From NCBI RefSeq assembly GCF_036084755.1, contig NZ_CP107968.1, positions 4,247,501 to 4,311,500 on the forward strand: 64,000 nucleotides of DNA, written 5' to 3'. Origin of the DNA: Streptomyces sp. NBC_00370. GTDB taxonomy: Bacteria; Actinomycetota; Actinomycetes; Streptomycetales; Streptomycetaceae. Positions 33,121 to 41,870 of this stretch are shown piece by piece. A program made the translations under genes and the position numbers. The notes below the pieces were generated by a model that was not told the origin of the DNA, made no database searches, and worked only from the letters and a program-made list of their open reading frames with translations. Numbering within the stretch: the first letter of the stretch is position 1; every line of letters starts with the position of its first letter.

Positions 33121-33999
33121 CTAACCCACCAGCGCGGCCAGCTCGGCCTCACGCTCGGCGACCTGCGCCAGCAGCTGCTCGGCGATCTCTTCGAGCAGCC
33201 GGTCAGGGTCGTCGGGCGCCATCCGCAGCATGGAGCCGATCGCACTCTCCTCAAGATCCTTGGCGACCAGCGTCAGCAGCTCCTTGCGCTGCGAGAGCCA
33301 GTCCAGCCGGGCGTAGAGCTCGTCGCTCTCGCTCAGCCGGGGCTCGGCGGGGGCAGGGCCCGCCGCCCACTCCTCGGCCAGCTCCCGCAGCAGCGGCTCG
33401 TCGCCGCGCCCGTACGCCGCGTTGACCCGTGTGATGAATTCCTCACGCCGCGCCCGCTCCGGCTCGTCCTGCGCGAGGTCGGGATGGGCCTTGCGGGCCA
33501 GATCGCGGTAGAGCTTGCGGGCCTCGTCACTCGGCCGTACCCGCTTGGGCGGCCGGACCGGCTGATCGGTGAGCATCGCGGCCGCCTCGGGCGACAGACC
33601 TTCCGAGTCCAGCCAGTCGTGGAACAGCTCCTCGACCCCGGGCATCGGCTGGACCATCGCGCGGGCCTCCTGGGCCTTGCGCAGATCCTCCGGATCGCCG
33701 GAGTGCTTCGCCTTCGCCTCGGCGATCAGCGCGTCCAGCTCGTCGAGCCTGGAGTACATCGGGCCGAGCCGCTGGTGGTGCAGCCGGGAGAAGTTCTCCA
33801 CCTCGACCCGGAAGGTCTCCAGCGCGATCTCGAACTCGATGAGCGCCTGCTCGGCCGCCCGCACCGCCTTCTCCAGCCGCGCCTCAGGACGAGGCGGGGC
33901 ATCCGACGACGGGGTCGTGGGCTGCGTCACATCCGGCACGTCTGGCACGTCCTGCTTGTCGTCGTTACGGATCGTCGGCTCCCCGGGGACGTCCTGCAT
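33121..33999 (-). CDS. J-domain (DnaJ-like) coiled-coil protein
   Basis: A 292-aa cytoplasmic protein. Residues about 40-110 form a predicted coiled coil (LEKAVRAAEQALIEFEIALE, RLDELDALIAEAKAK). A J-like domain follows around 155-200 with DEARKLYRDLARKAHPDLAQ, containing the His-Pro-Asp motif needed to stimulate Hsp70 ATPase, then INRVNAAYGRGD-like text. The rest is acidic and helical. It lacks the Gly/Phe and zinc domains of DnaJ. It is probably an Hsp70 co-chaperone with a special client, unknown. ATG 33999 or GTG 34002 may start it. Confidence 0.75.
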   Translation of the reverse strand: MQDVPGEPTIRNDDKQDVPDVPDVTQPTTPSSDAPPRPEARLEKAVRAAEQALIEFEIALETFRVEVENFSRLHHQRLGPMYSRLDELDALIAEAKAKHSGDPEDLRKAQEARAMVQPMPGVEELFHDWLDSEGLSPEAAAMLTDQPVRPPKRVRPSDEARKLYRDLARKAHPDLAQDEPERARREEFITRVNAAYGRGDEPLLRELAEEWAAGPAPAEPRLSESDELYARLDWLSQRKELLTLVAKDLEESAIGSMLRMAPDDPDRLLEEIAEQLLAQVAEREAELAALVG

Positions 34000-34030
34000 C
34001 ACCGCACCAGCCTACGGGGCCGTACGGGGG

Positions 34031-35530
34031 TCACACCCCGAGCTCGGCCGCTATCCGCCCGTTCCTGACCGCCGCCAGCAGCTCCGCGTGATCCGCTTCC
34101 GTACGGTCGGCGTACGTGACGGCGAAGGCGGCGACCGCCGAGTCCAGCTCGTCGCTCTTGCCGGTGTAGCCGGCGACCAGCCTCGGATCGACACTGTGCG
34201 CATGGGCCCTGGCCAGCAGCGCGCCGGTCATCCGGCCGTAGTCGTCCAGCTGTCCGTCCGCCAGCGCCGCCGGGTCCACGCTCCCCTTGCGGTTCCTGAA
34301 CTGCCGTACCTGGAACGGTCTGCCGTCAACCGTGGTCCAGCCCAGCAGATTGTCGCTGACGACTTGCATCCGCTTCTGCCCGAGCACCACCCTGCGCCCC
34401 TCGTGCGCGACCGAGGGCGACCGGAAACCGGCGGCGGCCAGATACGGCAGCAGCGCCGAGGCGCGCGCCTCCTTCACCTGGAGCACCAGCGGCTCGCCCC
34501 TGTGGTCGATCAGCAGGACCACGTACGACCGGGTGCCGACGCTGCCGGTGCCCACGACGCGGAACGCCACGTCATGGATCGCGTGCCGGGCGAGCAGCGG
34601 CAGCCGGTCGTCGGCGAGGGTGCCCACGTACTCCTCGAGCGAGGCGGCCACGGCCGCCGCCTCGGCGTCCGGCACCCGGCGCAGCACGGGCGGCGCGTCC
34701 ACGAAGCGCCGCCGCGCCCCTCGCCCGCCGGGCGAACCGTCCTCCTCGGGAACCGCCTCGGTCGACTTCGCGGCGAACCGGGCGCTGGTGTTCTTCCGCG
34801 CCTTCTCGGACACCCGCTCCAGCGTGCCCATCAGATCGCGGGCGTCCGCGTGCGAGACGAGCTTCTCGTCCGCGATCGCGTTCCACGCGTCGAGCGCGGG
34901 CAGTTTGGCCAGCAGCCGCATCGTGCGCCGGTAGGCCCCCACCGCGTCGTGGGCGGCGCCCCGGCAGCTGTCCTCGTCCGCGCCCGCCTCACGCCCGGCC
35001 AGCACCAGGGAGGCGGCGAGACGTTTGACGTCCCACTCCCACGGACCCGCCACGGTCTCGTCGAAGTCGTTGAGGTCCATCACCAGATGGCCGCGCGAAT
35101 CGCCGTACAGGCCGAAGTTGGCCGCATGCGCGTCACCGCAGATCTGCGCGGCGACCCCGGTGACCGGGGTGCCGACCAGATCATGGGCCATCAGCCCCGC
35201 CGCGCCGCGCAGAAAGGCGAAGGGCGACGCCGCCATCCTGCCGACCCGCAGCGGCGCGAGCCCGGGCACCCGGCCCCTGCTCGACTCCTCGACGGCGCGC
35301 ACGGCGTCGGGCCGGGCCGCGGCGAACACCACCGAGTCGTGCGAGGAGCGGGGCACCCTGCTGCGCAGCTCGCGCCCCGCCGCCTTGGGCGAGCCGGACG
35401 CCGTGGGCGGTGCGAAACCGGGCACCACCGGGATCCGCCCGGTCCCGGTCGCCGTCCCCGCCGTCGGCCGCTCGGACCCACGCGGCTCGGCCGTCAGCTG
35501 CCCGGACACCGCCGATTCGACCTCGCCCAT
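34031..35530 (-). CDS. DUF2252-family protein
   Basis: A 499-aa protein of the DUF2252 family, related to the APH/kinase fold. Signature-like segments are MAASPFAFLRGAAGLMAHDL, CGDAHAANFGLYGDSRGHLV, DLNDFDETVAGPWEWDVKRL (G-D-x-H-x-x-N and D-F-D, comparable to catalytic and metal motifs of phosphotransferases), and VVGTGSVGTRSYVVLL. The N-terminal 50 residues are variable and Pro/Gly-rich. Function is not established; the motifs suggest an ATP-using phosphotransferase. Start ATG 35530. Confidence 0.8.
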   Translation of the reverse strand: MGEVESAVSGQLTAEPRGSERPTAGTATGTGRIPVVPGFAPPTASGSPKAAGRELRSRVPRSSHDSVVFAAARPDAVRAVEESSRGRVPGLAPLRVGRMAASPFAFLRGAAGLMAHDLVGTPVTGVAAQICGDAHAANFGLYGDSRGHLVMDLNDFDETVAGPWEWDVKRLAASLVLAGREAGADEDSCRGAAHDAVGAYRRTMRLLAKLPALDAWNAIADEKLVSHADARDLMGTLERVSEKARKNTSARFAAKSTEAVPEEDGSPGGRGARRRFVDAPPVLRRVPDAEAAAVAASLEEYVGTLADDRLPLLARHAIHDVAFRVVGTGSVGTRSYVVLLIDHRGEPLVLQVKEARASALLPYLAAAGFRSPSVAHEGRRVVLGQKRMQVVSDNLLGWTTVDGRPFQVRQFRNRKGSVDPAALADGQLDDYGRMTGALLARAHAHSVDPRLVAGYTGKSDELDSAVAAFAVTYADRTEADHAELLAAVRNGRIAAELGV

Positions 35531-35623
35531 GGCGCGCCGCCTCCCCCGTACTCGGCCGGCCTGCGCCGGACCAACATCAACTGCCCCTGACCGTACCGTC
35601 GGTCAAGGACAGCCGTCGCCCCC

Positions 35624-35655
35624 TGTGGATAACCCGGTCGAGACGGTTGTCCACA
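35624..35655. promoter_or_regulatory. Pair of DnaA boxes
   Basis: TGTGGATAA (35624-35632, complement of TTATCCACA) and TTGTCCACA (35647-35655) are two exact DnaA boxes in opposite orientation, 14 bases apart. They lie in the spacer between the HxlR gene and the DUF2252 gene. Confidence 0.65.
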
Positions 35656-35709
35656 GCCCGCCGGCCCTCCGCCGGCTCCGCGCCTGGGCCCTGTCCGGCC
35701 GGACAGGGC

Positions 35710-36060
35710 CTAGCAGGGCGACTGCGGCGGCTCGCGCAGATATGACTGCGCCCACGTCGAGAGTTCCTTCAGCGCGGGCTCCATCGCGGACCCCGCCTCC
35801 GTCAGCCGGTACGAGACCCGCAGCGGCGGCCCCTCGTCCACCTCGCGCAGCACGAGACCCGCCGCCCCCAGCTCGGTCAGCCGGTCGGAGAGCATGCGCT
35901 CGCTGATGCCCGGGATCGCCCGCCGCAGCTCGGCGAAGTGGACCGCGCGCTGCATGAGGACGGAGACGATCGGGCCGGTCCAGCGCTTGCCGAACAGCTC
36001 GAAGACGCGGGAGATCCCTACGTCGACCTTCTTGCACGCGCCCTCGCTGTGCTCCGTCAT
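35710..36060 (-). CDS. HxlR-family winged-helix regulator
   Basis: A 116-aa HxlR-type regulator with VFELFGKRWTGPIVSVLMQR, HFAELRRAIPGISERMLSDR (recognition helix) and LREVDEGPPLRVSYRLTEAG. One cysteine near the N-terminus (GACKKVD) is in the position used by redox-sensing HxlR/YodB/HypR proteins. It is divergent from the azoreductase at 36204, so it probably represses that gene in response to electrophiles or quinones, as YodB controls azoR1 in Bacillus. ATG 36060 fits the family N-terminus. Confidence 0.88.
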   Translation of the reverse strand: MTEHSEGACKKVDVGISRVFELFGKRWTGPIVSVLMQRAVHFAELRRAIPGISERMLSDRLTELGAAGLVLREVDEGPPLRVSYRLTEAGSAMEPALKELSTWAQSYLREPPQSPC

Positions 36061-36203
36061 GTCCACAGAGTACTGGTCCCCCGACCCGGGATGAAAAAAA
36101 GTAAGCGACTATGTTATCCATAGGTACGAACGGAAAATCCGCTCACTGCTCAACCCCCGTTCCATCCCGTTCCACCCCCGTTCCCATACGTATGGAGATC
36201 CCC

Positions 36204-36818
36204 ATGGCCACGCTGCTGCACATCGACTCCGCCGTCTTCCCCGAGGGTTCCGCCTCCCGTGACATCACCTCGGTGTTCGTCAAGAGCTGGCTGGAGCAGC
36301 ACCCCGAAGGCAAGGTCGTCTACCGCGACCTCGCCGCTTCCCCGCTGCCCCACCTCGACGTCGCCGCCGCCTCGGCCGGCGCGGGCCATGCCCTGCGCGC
36401 CGAGCTGGCCGACGAGCTGGCCGCCGCCGACGCGGTGCTGATCGGCGCCCCGATGTACAACTTCACGATCGCCTCCACCCTGAAGGCATGGCTCGACCTG
36501 GTCATCATCAACGGCCACAACGCCGGGGAGAACAGCCCGGTCGCCGGCACCCCCTTCACCGTCGTCGCCAGCCGCGGCGGCTCGTACGCCCCCGGCACCC
36601 CGCGCGAGGACTTCGAGTTCGTCCAGAACTACCTGGAGAAGGTCCTGACCGGCATGTTCGGCGTCACCGACCTGGAGTTCATCGTCCCCGAGCTGACGCT
36701 GGCCCACACCGTGCCCGCGATGACCGAGCTGATCCCGCTCGCCGAGGCCTCCCGCGCCAAGGCCCGCGAGGACGCCGAGACGAAGGCCAAGGCCCTCGCC
36801 TCCCGCCTCGCCGCCTGA
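36204..36818 (+). CDS. azoR: FMN-dependent NADH-azoreductase
   Basis: A 204-aa flavodoxin-fold oxidoreductase. It has LLHIDSAVFPEGSASRDITS at the N-terminus (FMN phosphate loop), IGAPMYNFTIASTLKAWLDL (the family motif P-M-Y-N-F) and VVASRGGSYAPG. It reduces quinones and azo compounds with NAD(P)H and protects from thiol-reactive electrophiles. ATG 36204 has GGAG 6-7 bases upstream; ATG 36192 would add four residues. It is divergent from the HxlR gene, a common regulator-target pair. Confidence 0.9.
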   Translation: MATLLHIDSAVFPEGSASRDITSVFVKSWLEQHPEGKVVYRDLAASPLPHLDVAAASAGAGHALRAELADELAAADAVLIGAPMYNFTIASTLKAWLDLVIINGHNAGENSPVAGTPFTVVASRGGSYAPGTPREDFEFVQNYLEKVLTGMFGVTDLEFIVPELTLAHTVPAMTELIPLAEASRAKAREDAETKAKALASRLAA

Positions 36819-36874
36819 TCGCGAGCGACATCCTGAATCGCGCACGACACCTGATCGCGCGCGACGCCTGATCC
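36814..36874. repeat. Degenerate tandem repeat at the azoR 3' end
   Basis: Three 17-18 base units (CCTGATCGCGAGCGACAT, CCTGAATCGCGCACGACA, CCTGATCGCGCGCGACG) plus a partial fourth CCTGATCC run from the azoR stop codon towards the terminator. It looks like local slippage or duplication; no function is evident. Confidence 0.6.
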
Positions 36875-36883
36875 GGAACACGA

Positions 36884-36918
36884 GGAAGCCCCGTAGGTCG
36901 ATGACCTACGGGGCTTCC
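36884..36918. terminator. 16-bp perfect hairpin between azoR and tRNA-Leu
   Basis: GGAAGCCCCGTAGGTC (36884-36899), loop GAT, GACCTACGGGGCTTCC (36903-36918). It lies 6 bases beyond the 3' end of the minus-strand tRNA and 65 bases after azoR, so it can end both transcripts. Confidence 0.88.
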
Positions 36919-36923
36919 ATCTG

Positions 36924-37007
36924 TGCGCGAGGGGGGAGTTGAACCCCCACGCCCTTTCGGGCACTGGAACCTGAATCCAGCGCGTCTGCCTATTCCGCCA
37001 CCCGCGC
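36924..37007 (-). tRNA. tRNA-Leu (anticodon CAG)
   Basis: On the minus strand an 84-base cloverleaf folds. The acceptor GCGCGGG pairs with CTCGCGC (one G-U), the D-arm begins TGGCGGAATAGGCAG, and the anticodon stem-loop CTGGA-TTCAGGT-TCCAG gives anticodon CAG. The long variable arm TGCCCGAAAGGGCG marks a class II tRNA, and the T-arm is GGGGGTTCAACTCCCCC. The discriminator base is A. The 3' CCA is not encoded. Confidence 0.95.
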
Positions 37008-37360
37008 ATTGGGTGTGCCGTCCGGTGCTTCACCTGCGGTCTTGCCGGTGTGCGCTCCTGGCGACATCGAGAAGATTAGCACGCAGCGGAGGGTGGGTTC
37101 ACATCCAATTGTTTGAGCAGTCCGCACACGGAACAGGGAACGGAGAGCCGTCGCCCCCCACTCCTCCTGAGTGCACCCGGGGTGCGGGACACTGTCAGGA
37201 GGCCCCCTCTACGATCCGTGTGAGAGGTGACACTCATCGACGGGGCAGACAAGGGGAACCAGCCGATTTCCCGACGCGTGGATACGATCAGTAAGCACGA
37301 CAGCGACAGCGTCGACGCCGATCCGGCCACCGACGCCGAGAACTACCGAGGAGGTGCCTC
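37008..37360. other. 353-bp intergenic region upstream of fhaA
   Basis: No gene was recognised. CCTCCTGA (37163-37170) and TCAGGAGG (37195-37202) form an inverted repeat around GTGCACCC and GGGTGC-like segments. A possible -10-like TACGAT lies near 37282. It probably holds the promoter of the fhaA-pknB cluster on one side and of tRNA-Leu on the other. Confidence 0.35.
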
Positions 37361-38218
37361 ATGGGAGTCCTGAAGAAGTTCGAGCAACGCCTCGAAGGTC
37401 TGGTCAACGGCACCTTCGCGAAGGTGTTCAAGTCCGAGGTCCAGCCGGTCGAGATCGCCGGCGCACTGCAACGCGAATGCGACAACAACGCAACGATCTG
37501 GAACCGCGAGCGGACCGTCGTACCGAACGACTTCATCGTCGAGCTGAGCACGCCCGACTACGAGCGCCTCAGCCCGTACTCCGGCCAGCTCGGCGACGAA
37601 CTGGCCGGTCTGGTGCGCGACTACGCGAAGCAGCAGCGCTACACCTTCATGGGCACGATCAAGGTCAATCTGGAGAAGGCCGACGACCTCGACACCGGGC
37701 TCTACCGGGTGCGCAGCCGCACCCTCGCATCGAGCACGTCGCAGGCAGGACCCGGCGGCGGCCCCGGCGGCCCCGCTGCTCCGCAGGCCGGTGCTCCCGG
37801 CGGTTACGGCTATCCGCCCAGCGCCGTGCCGTCCGCTCCGCCCATGCCGGCGGCCCCGCCGCCCGGCGCCCGCCACCAGCCGCCCGCGGCCGGCCGGCAG
37901 GCGCCGCCACAGGCGCCGAGCGCGCTGCCGAACAACCAGGTCCGGCGGTGGATCGAGATCAACGGCAACCGCCATCAGATCTCCCGTCCGACCCTGGTGC
38001 TCGGCCGCAGCACCGACGCCGACGTGCGGATCGACGACCCCGGCGTATCGCGCCGGCACTGCGAGATCCGGGCCGGAACGCCCTCGACCATCCAGGATCT
38101 CGGGTCCACCAACGGCATCGTGGTAGACGGACAGCACACCACCCGCGCTACGCTCCGCGACGGCTCCCGGATCGTCGTGGGCCAAACCACCATCGTTTAT
38201 CGGCAAGCCGAAGGGTGA
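37361..38218 (+). CDS. fhaA: FhaA: DUF3662 and FHA domain protein
   Basis: A 285-aa cytoplasmic protein. The N-terminal DUF3662 domain (1-120) starts MGVLKKFEQRLEGLVNGTFA and includes IAGALQRECDNNA. A Pro/Ala/Gln-rich linker follows, then a C-terminal FHA domain (about 190-285) with LVLGRSTDADVRI, SRRHCEI and DLGSTNGIVVDG, the phospho-threonine pocket (R-S and S-x-x-H and N-G). In mycobacteria FhaA binds the phosphorylated pseudokinase MviN to control lipid II export and peptidoglycan synthesis. ATG 37361 follows GAGGAGG. It is the first gene of a six-gene same-strand cluster that includes PknB and PstP. Confidence 0.93.
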   Translation: MGVLKKFEQRLEGLVNGTFAKVFKSEVQPVEIAGALQRECDNNATIWNRERTVVPNDFIVELSTPDYERLSPYSGQLGDELAGLVRDYAKQQRYTFMGTIKVNLEKADDLDTGLYRVRSRTLASSTSQAGPGGGPGGPAAPQAGAPGGYGYPPSAVPSAPPMPAAPPPGARHQPPAAGRQAPPQAPSALPNNQVRRWIEINGNRHQISRPTLVLGRSTDADVRIDDPGVSRRHCEIRAGTPSTIQDLGSTNGIVVDGQHTTRATLRDGSRIVVGQTTIVYRQAEG

Positions 38219-38228
38219 AGCGGGGGCA

Positions 38229-38744
38229 ATGTCAGAGCTGACCCTGACGGTCATGCGGCTAGGTTTCCTGGCCGTCTTGTGGCTGTTCGTGATCGTGGCC
38301 GTGCAGGTCATCCGCAGCGACCTGTTCGGAACGCGCGTCACGCAGCGCGGCTCACGCCGCAACAGCGACGCCAGACCGCAACAGGCCCGCCAGAACGCGG
38401 CTCCGCCGCAACAGCGCCAGCAGCAGGGGGGAAACAGGCAGCGCCGGGGAGCGCCGAGCAAGCTGGTCGTCTCCGAGGGCATCCTCACCGGAACCACGGT
38501 GGCCCTCCAGGGGCAGACCATCACGCTGGGCCGCGCCCACGATTCAACGATCGTGCTGGACGACGACTACGCGTCCTCCAGGCATGCCAGGATCTACCCG
38601 GACCGTGACGGCCAGTGGATCGTCGAGGATCTCGGGTCCACCAACGGCACGTATCTCGACCGGACCCGACTCACCACCCCGACCCCGATCCCCCTGGGTG
38701 CTCCGATCCGCATCGGCAAGACCGTCATCGAGCTGCGGAAGTAG
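38229..38744 (+). CDS. fhaB: FhaB/FipA-like FHA domain membrane protein
   Basis: A 171-aa protein with one N-terminal membrane helix (LGFLAVLWLFVIVAVQVI), a Gln/Arg/Asn-rich linker (about 35-75) and a cytoplasmic FHA domain (ITLGRAHDSTIVL, SSRHARIYPDRDG, VEDLGSTNGTYLD). In mycobacteria the equivalent FhaB/FipA is phosphorylated by Ser/Thr kinases and links FtsZ and FtsQ under stress. It follows fhaA by 10 bases. The FHA pocket residues R, S, H and N are all present. Confidence 0.92.
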   Translation: MSELTLTVMRLGFLAVLWLFVIVAVQVIRSDLFGTRVTQRGSRRNSDARPQQARQNAAPPQQRQQQGGNRQRRGAPSKLVVSEGILTGTTVALQGQTITLGRAHDSTIVLDDDYASSRHARIYPDRDGQWIVEDLGSTNGTYLDRTRLTTPTPIPLGAPIRIGKTVIELRK

Positions 38745-38752
38745 TACGACAA

Positions 38753-38774
38753 TGAGCGAGCGGAGCGAGCGAGC
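38753..38774. repeat. Short GAGC-rich repeat between fhaB and pstP
   Basis: TGAGCGAGCGGAGCGAGCGA is built of repeated GAGCGAGC units. Similar GAGCGAGCGGAGCGAGC motifs occur in many Streptomyces intergenic regions, from general experience. Its role is unknown. Confidence 0.4.
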
Positions 38775-38897
38775 CGCAGCGGTCCCGACAGCGGACCAGG
38801 GCTGGCTCCCGACCGGAGGGTGGGCAGTGTGGCTCGATCGAGAGACCGGCTGGCCCCGGAGTCGGGGTCGACGGGCGAGCCGACGGGAGAGGTGCGC

Positions 38898-40430
38898 ATG
38901 AGTCTGTCGCTGCGTTTCGCCGCCGGATCGCACAAGGGCATGATCCGGGAAGGCAACGAGGACTCCGGCTACGCCGGTCCCCGGCTGCTGGCCATCGCCG
39001 ACGGCATGGGCGGGCAGGCCGCGGGCGAGGTCGCCTCGTCGGAGGTGATCTCCACCCTCGTCCAGCTCGACGACGACGTCCCCGGTTCGGACATCCTCAC
39101 CTCGCTCGGCACGACCGTGCAGCGCGCCAACGACCAGTTGCGCCTCATGGTCGAGGAGGACCCGCAGCTGGAGGGCATGGGCACCACGCTCACCGCCCTC
39201 CTGTGGACCGGCCAGCGCCTCGGCCTGGTCCATGTCGGCGACTCCCGCGCCTATCTGCTGCGGGACGGCGTCCTCACCCAGATCACCCAGGACCACACCT
39301 GGGTCCAGCGGCTCGTAGACGAGGGCCGGATCACCGAGGAAGAGGCCACCACCCACCCGCAGCGCTCGCTGCTGATGCGCGCGCTCGGCAGCGGCGACCA
39401 CGTCGAGCCGGACCTGTCGATCCGTGAGGTCCGCGCCGGTGACCGCTATCTGATCTGCTCCGACGGTCTGTCGGCCGTCGTCTCCCACCAGACGATCGAG
39501 GAGACGCTCGCCGACTACCAGGGTCCGCAGGAGACCGTCCAGGACCTCATCCAGCTCGCCCTGCGCGGCGGCGGTCCCGACAACATCACCTGCATCGTCG
39601 CGGACGTCTTCGACGTCGACTCCAACGACACCCTCGCCGCCCAGCTCAACGACACCCCGGTCGTCGTCGGGGCCGTGGCGGAGAACCAGCAGCTGAACGC
39701 CGGCCAGGACGACCCGTCGATGCAGACGCCGGCCGGCCGCGCGGCGGGCCTCGGCAGGGCCGTACCGCCGCAGCCGTCAGGCGGCTTCGGCCCGCCCGGA
39801 AGCGGCGGCCAGCACAGCGGCTACGGCGAGGCGTCCGGCGACGGTTTCGGGGCGTACAGCGACGAGTACGCGGGCGACCTGACCAAGCCGCGGCAGGGCC
39901 ACAAGTGGCTCAAGAGGTCGCTGTACACGGTGCTCGTCCTCGCCGTCGTCGGCGGCGGTCTGTACGGCGGCTACCGCTGGACGCAGACCCAGTACTTCGT
40001 CGGCTCCAACGGGCAGCATGTCGCGCTGTACCGGGGCATCAGCCAGGATCTCGCCTGGGTCTCGCTCTCGAAGGTGGAGAGCGACCACGACGAGATCGAA
40101 CTCAAGTACCTGCCGCCGTACCAGCGCAAGCAGGTCGAGGACACCATCGCCGAGGGCAGCCTCGGCAACGCGCACGAGAAGATCGCCGAACTCGCCACCC
40201 AGGCCTCCGCCTGCCGGAAGGACGAGCTGCGGCGCAAGGCCGACCAGGAGGCCGGCGTGGCCGCGGGGGCGACCAAGCCCGGCGCGACCAAGCCGACCAC
40301 CAAACCCGGCACGACCGGCGCGAATACCGCCACCCACACCACCGACACCACGCCGAAAGCAGCTCCCTCTCCAGGCCCCAGCCTCACCGGGGAAGAGCAG
40401 AAGCTGGTCTCGAACTGCTCGAAGCAGTAG
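38898..40430 (+). CDS. pstP: PstP: PP2C-family Ser/Thr protein phosphatase
   Basis: A 510-aa membrane phosphatase. The PP2C domain (1-240) has the metal-binding motifs REGNEDSGYAG, AIADGMGGQAAGEV, VHVGDSRAYLL, YLICSDGLSAVV and GGGPDNITCIVAD. A Gln/Gly/Pro linker follows, then a membrane helix near 340-360 (SLYTVLVLAVVGGGLYGGY), and an extracytoplasmic region ending in a Thr/Lys/Pro-rich tail. It reverses phosphorylation by PknB-type kinases in the same cluster. ATG 38898 has GAGAGG upstream. An in-frame start at 38820 is unlikely because the region is low in coding features. Confidence 0.94.
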   Translation: MSLSLRFAAGSHKGMIREGNEDSGYAGPRLLAIADGMGGQAAGEVASSEVISTLVQLDDDVPGSDILTSLGTTVQRANDQLRLMVEEDPQLEGMGTTLTALLWTGQRLGLVHVGDSRAYLLRDGVLTQITQDHTWVQRLVDEGRITEEEATTHPQRSLLMRALGSGDHVEPDLSIREVRAGDRYLICSDGLSAVVSHQTIEETLADYQGPQETVQDLIQLALRGGGPDNITCIVADVFDVDSNDTLAAQLNDTPVVVGAVAENQQLNAGQDDPSMQTPAGRAAGLGRAVPPQPSGGFGPPGSGGQHSGYGEASGDGFGAYSDEYAGDLTKPRQGHKWLKRSLYTVLVLAVVGGGLYGGYRWTQTQYFVGSNGQHVALYRGISQDLAWVSLSKVESDHDEIELKYLPPYQRKQVEDTIAEGSLGNAHEKIAELATQASACRKDELRRKADQEAGVAAGATKPGATKPTTKPGTTGANTATHTTDTTPKAAPSPGPSLTGEEQKLVSNCSKQ

Positions 40431-40457
40431 CCGGCCGTAGGGGGCCTTTTCACCACC

Positions 40458-41870
40458 ATGAGCGTTGTCACCAACACCACCACCATCGGTGCGATCGAAG
40501 CTCCGAGCAGGCGCAACACGGAACTCGCCCTGCTCGCCTTCGCCGTCGCCATCGCCGTCTTCGCGTACCTGAACGTCGGGCTCGCGCTCGACGGCGAGGT
40601 GCCGGCGGGGGTGCTCGGGTACGCGCTCGGTCTCGCCGCCCTCGCCGGTGTCGCGCACCTCGTCGTACGGAAGTTCGCGCGCTACGCCGACCCGCTGCTG
40701 CTCCCGCTGGCGACGCTCCTCAACGGCATCGGTCTCGTGCTCATCTGGCGGCTCGACCAGTCCCAGCGGCTGATCGACCGGGCCAAGAACATCTACGGGG
40801 CGTTCTCACCTTCGGCGCCGAAGCAGATGCTGTTCTCCGCGATCGGCGTCGCGCTCTTCGTCGGCGTGCTGATCCTGCTCAAGGACCACCGCATCCTGCA
40901 GCGCTACACGTACATCTCCATGGTCGTGGCCATGGTGCTGCTGATCCTGCCGGTCTTCTTCCCCGCCCAGTTCGGCGCCCGGATCTGGATCCGTATCCCC
41001 GGGGTCGGCAGCATCCAGCCAGGAGAGTTCGCGAAGATCATCATCTCGATCTTCTTCGCCGGCTACCTGATGGTGAAACGGGACGCGCTGGCGCTCGCCA
41101 GCCGCCGCTTCATGGGCCTGTACCTGCCCCGCGGACGTGACCTCGGCCCGATCCTCGTGGTCTGGGCCCTGTCGATCCTCATCCTGGTCTTCGAGACCGA
41201 CCTCGGTTCGTCGCTGCTGTTCTTCGGCGTCTTCGTCGTCATGCTGTACGTCGCGACGGAGCGCACCAGCTGGATCGTCTTCGGTCTGCTGATGTCCGCC
41301 GTCGGCGCCGTCAGCGTCGCCTCGTTCGAACCGCACGTCGAGCAGCGCGTCCAGGCCTGGCTGCACCCCTTCGCCGACAAGACCCTGGCCCAGAGCGACC
41401 AGATCGCCCAGTCGCTGATGTCCTTCGGCGCCGGCGGCACCATCGGCACCGGGCTCGGCCAGGGTAACTCCGACCTCATCGGCTTCGCCGCCAACGCCGA
41501 CTTCATCCTCTCCACCGTCGGCGAGGAGCTGGGCCTGGCGGGGACGATGGCGATCCTGCTGCTCTACGGCCTGATCGTGGAGCGCGGCGTCAGAACGGCC
41601 CTCGCCGCCCGCGACCCGTTCGGCAAGCTGCTCGCCATCGGCCTCTCCGGAGGCTTCGCCATCCAGGTCTTCGTGGTGACCGGCGGTGTGATGGGACTCA
41701 TCCCGCTGACCGGTATGACCATGCCGTTCATGGCGGCCGGCGGTTCGTCGGTGATCGCCAACTGGGGCCTGATCGGCATCCTGATCCGTATCAGCGACAC
41801 GGCGCGCAGGCCCGCACCGGCCCCAGCGCCGACCTCCGACGCCGAGATGACCCAGGTGGTCCGCCCGTGA
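40458..41870 (+). CDS. FtsW/RodA/SpoVE-family peptidoglycan glycosyltransferase (SEDS)
   Basis: A 470-aa SEDS protein with about 10-12 hydrophobic helices. Conserved parts are RIPGVGSIQPGEFAKIIISI (the P-G-E-F loop), FETDLGSSLLFFGVFVVMLY, and the C-terminal MTMPFMAAGGSSVIANWGLIGIL. SEDS proteins polymerise lipid II and pair with a class B PBP. The start overlaps nothing, but the stop overlaps pbpA by 4 bases, so its partner is the next gene. Because the partner is PbpA-like, RodA is the likelier assignment; the true division FtsW is expected in the dcw cluster. Confidence 0.92.
   Translation: MSVVTNTTTIGAIEAPSRRNTELALLAFAVAIAVFAYLNVGLALDGEVPAGVLGYALGLAALAGVAHLVVRKFARYADPLLLPLATLLNGIGLVLIWRLDQSQRLIDRAKNIYGAFSPSAPKQMLFSAIGVALFVGVLILLKDHRILQRYTYISMVVAMVLLILPVFFPAQFGARIWIRIPGVGSIQPGEFAKIIISIFFAGYLMVKRDALALASRRFMGLYLPRGRDLGPILVVWALSILILVFETDLGSSLLFFGVFVVMLYVATERTSWIVFGLLMSAVGAVSVASFEPHVEQRVQAWLHPFADKTLAQSDQIAQSLMSFGAGGTIGTGLGQGNSDLIGFAANADFILSTVGEELGLAGTMAILLLYGLIVERGVRTALAARDPFGKLLAIGLSGGFAIQVFVVTGGVMGLIPLTGMTMPFMAAGGSSVIANWGLIGILIRISDTARRPAPAPAPTSDAEMTQVVRP

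Noticed and set aside
35590..35603. ACCGTACCGTCGGT upstream of the DUF2252 gene as a fourth PaaR operator
   Set aside because: The outer ACCG/CGGT fit, but the central CG is CC and the flanks do not match. The gene has no link to phenylacetate.
37163..37202. CCTCCTGA/TCAGGAGG inverted repeat as riboswitch or RNA gene
   Set aside because: Short arms and a 24-base loop with no recognised aptamer; kept only as part of the intergenic note.
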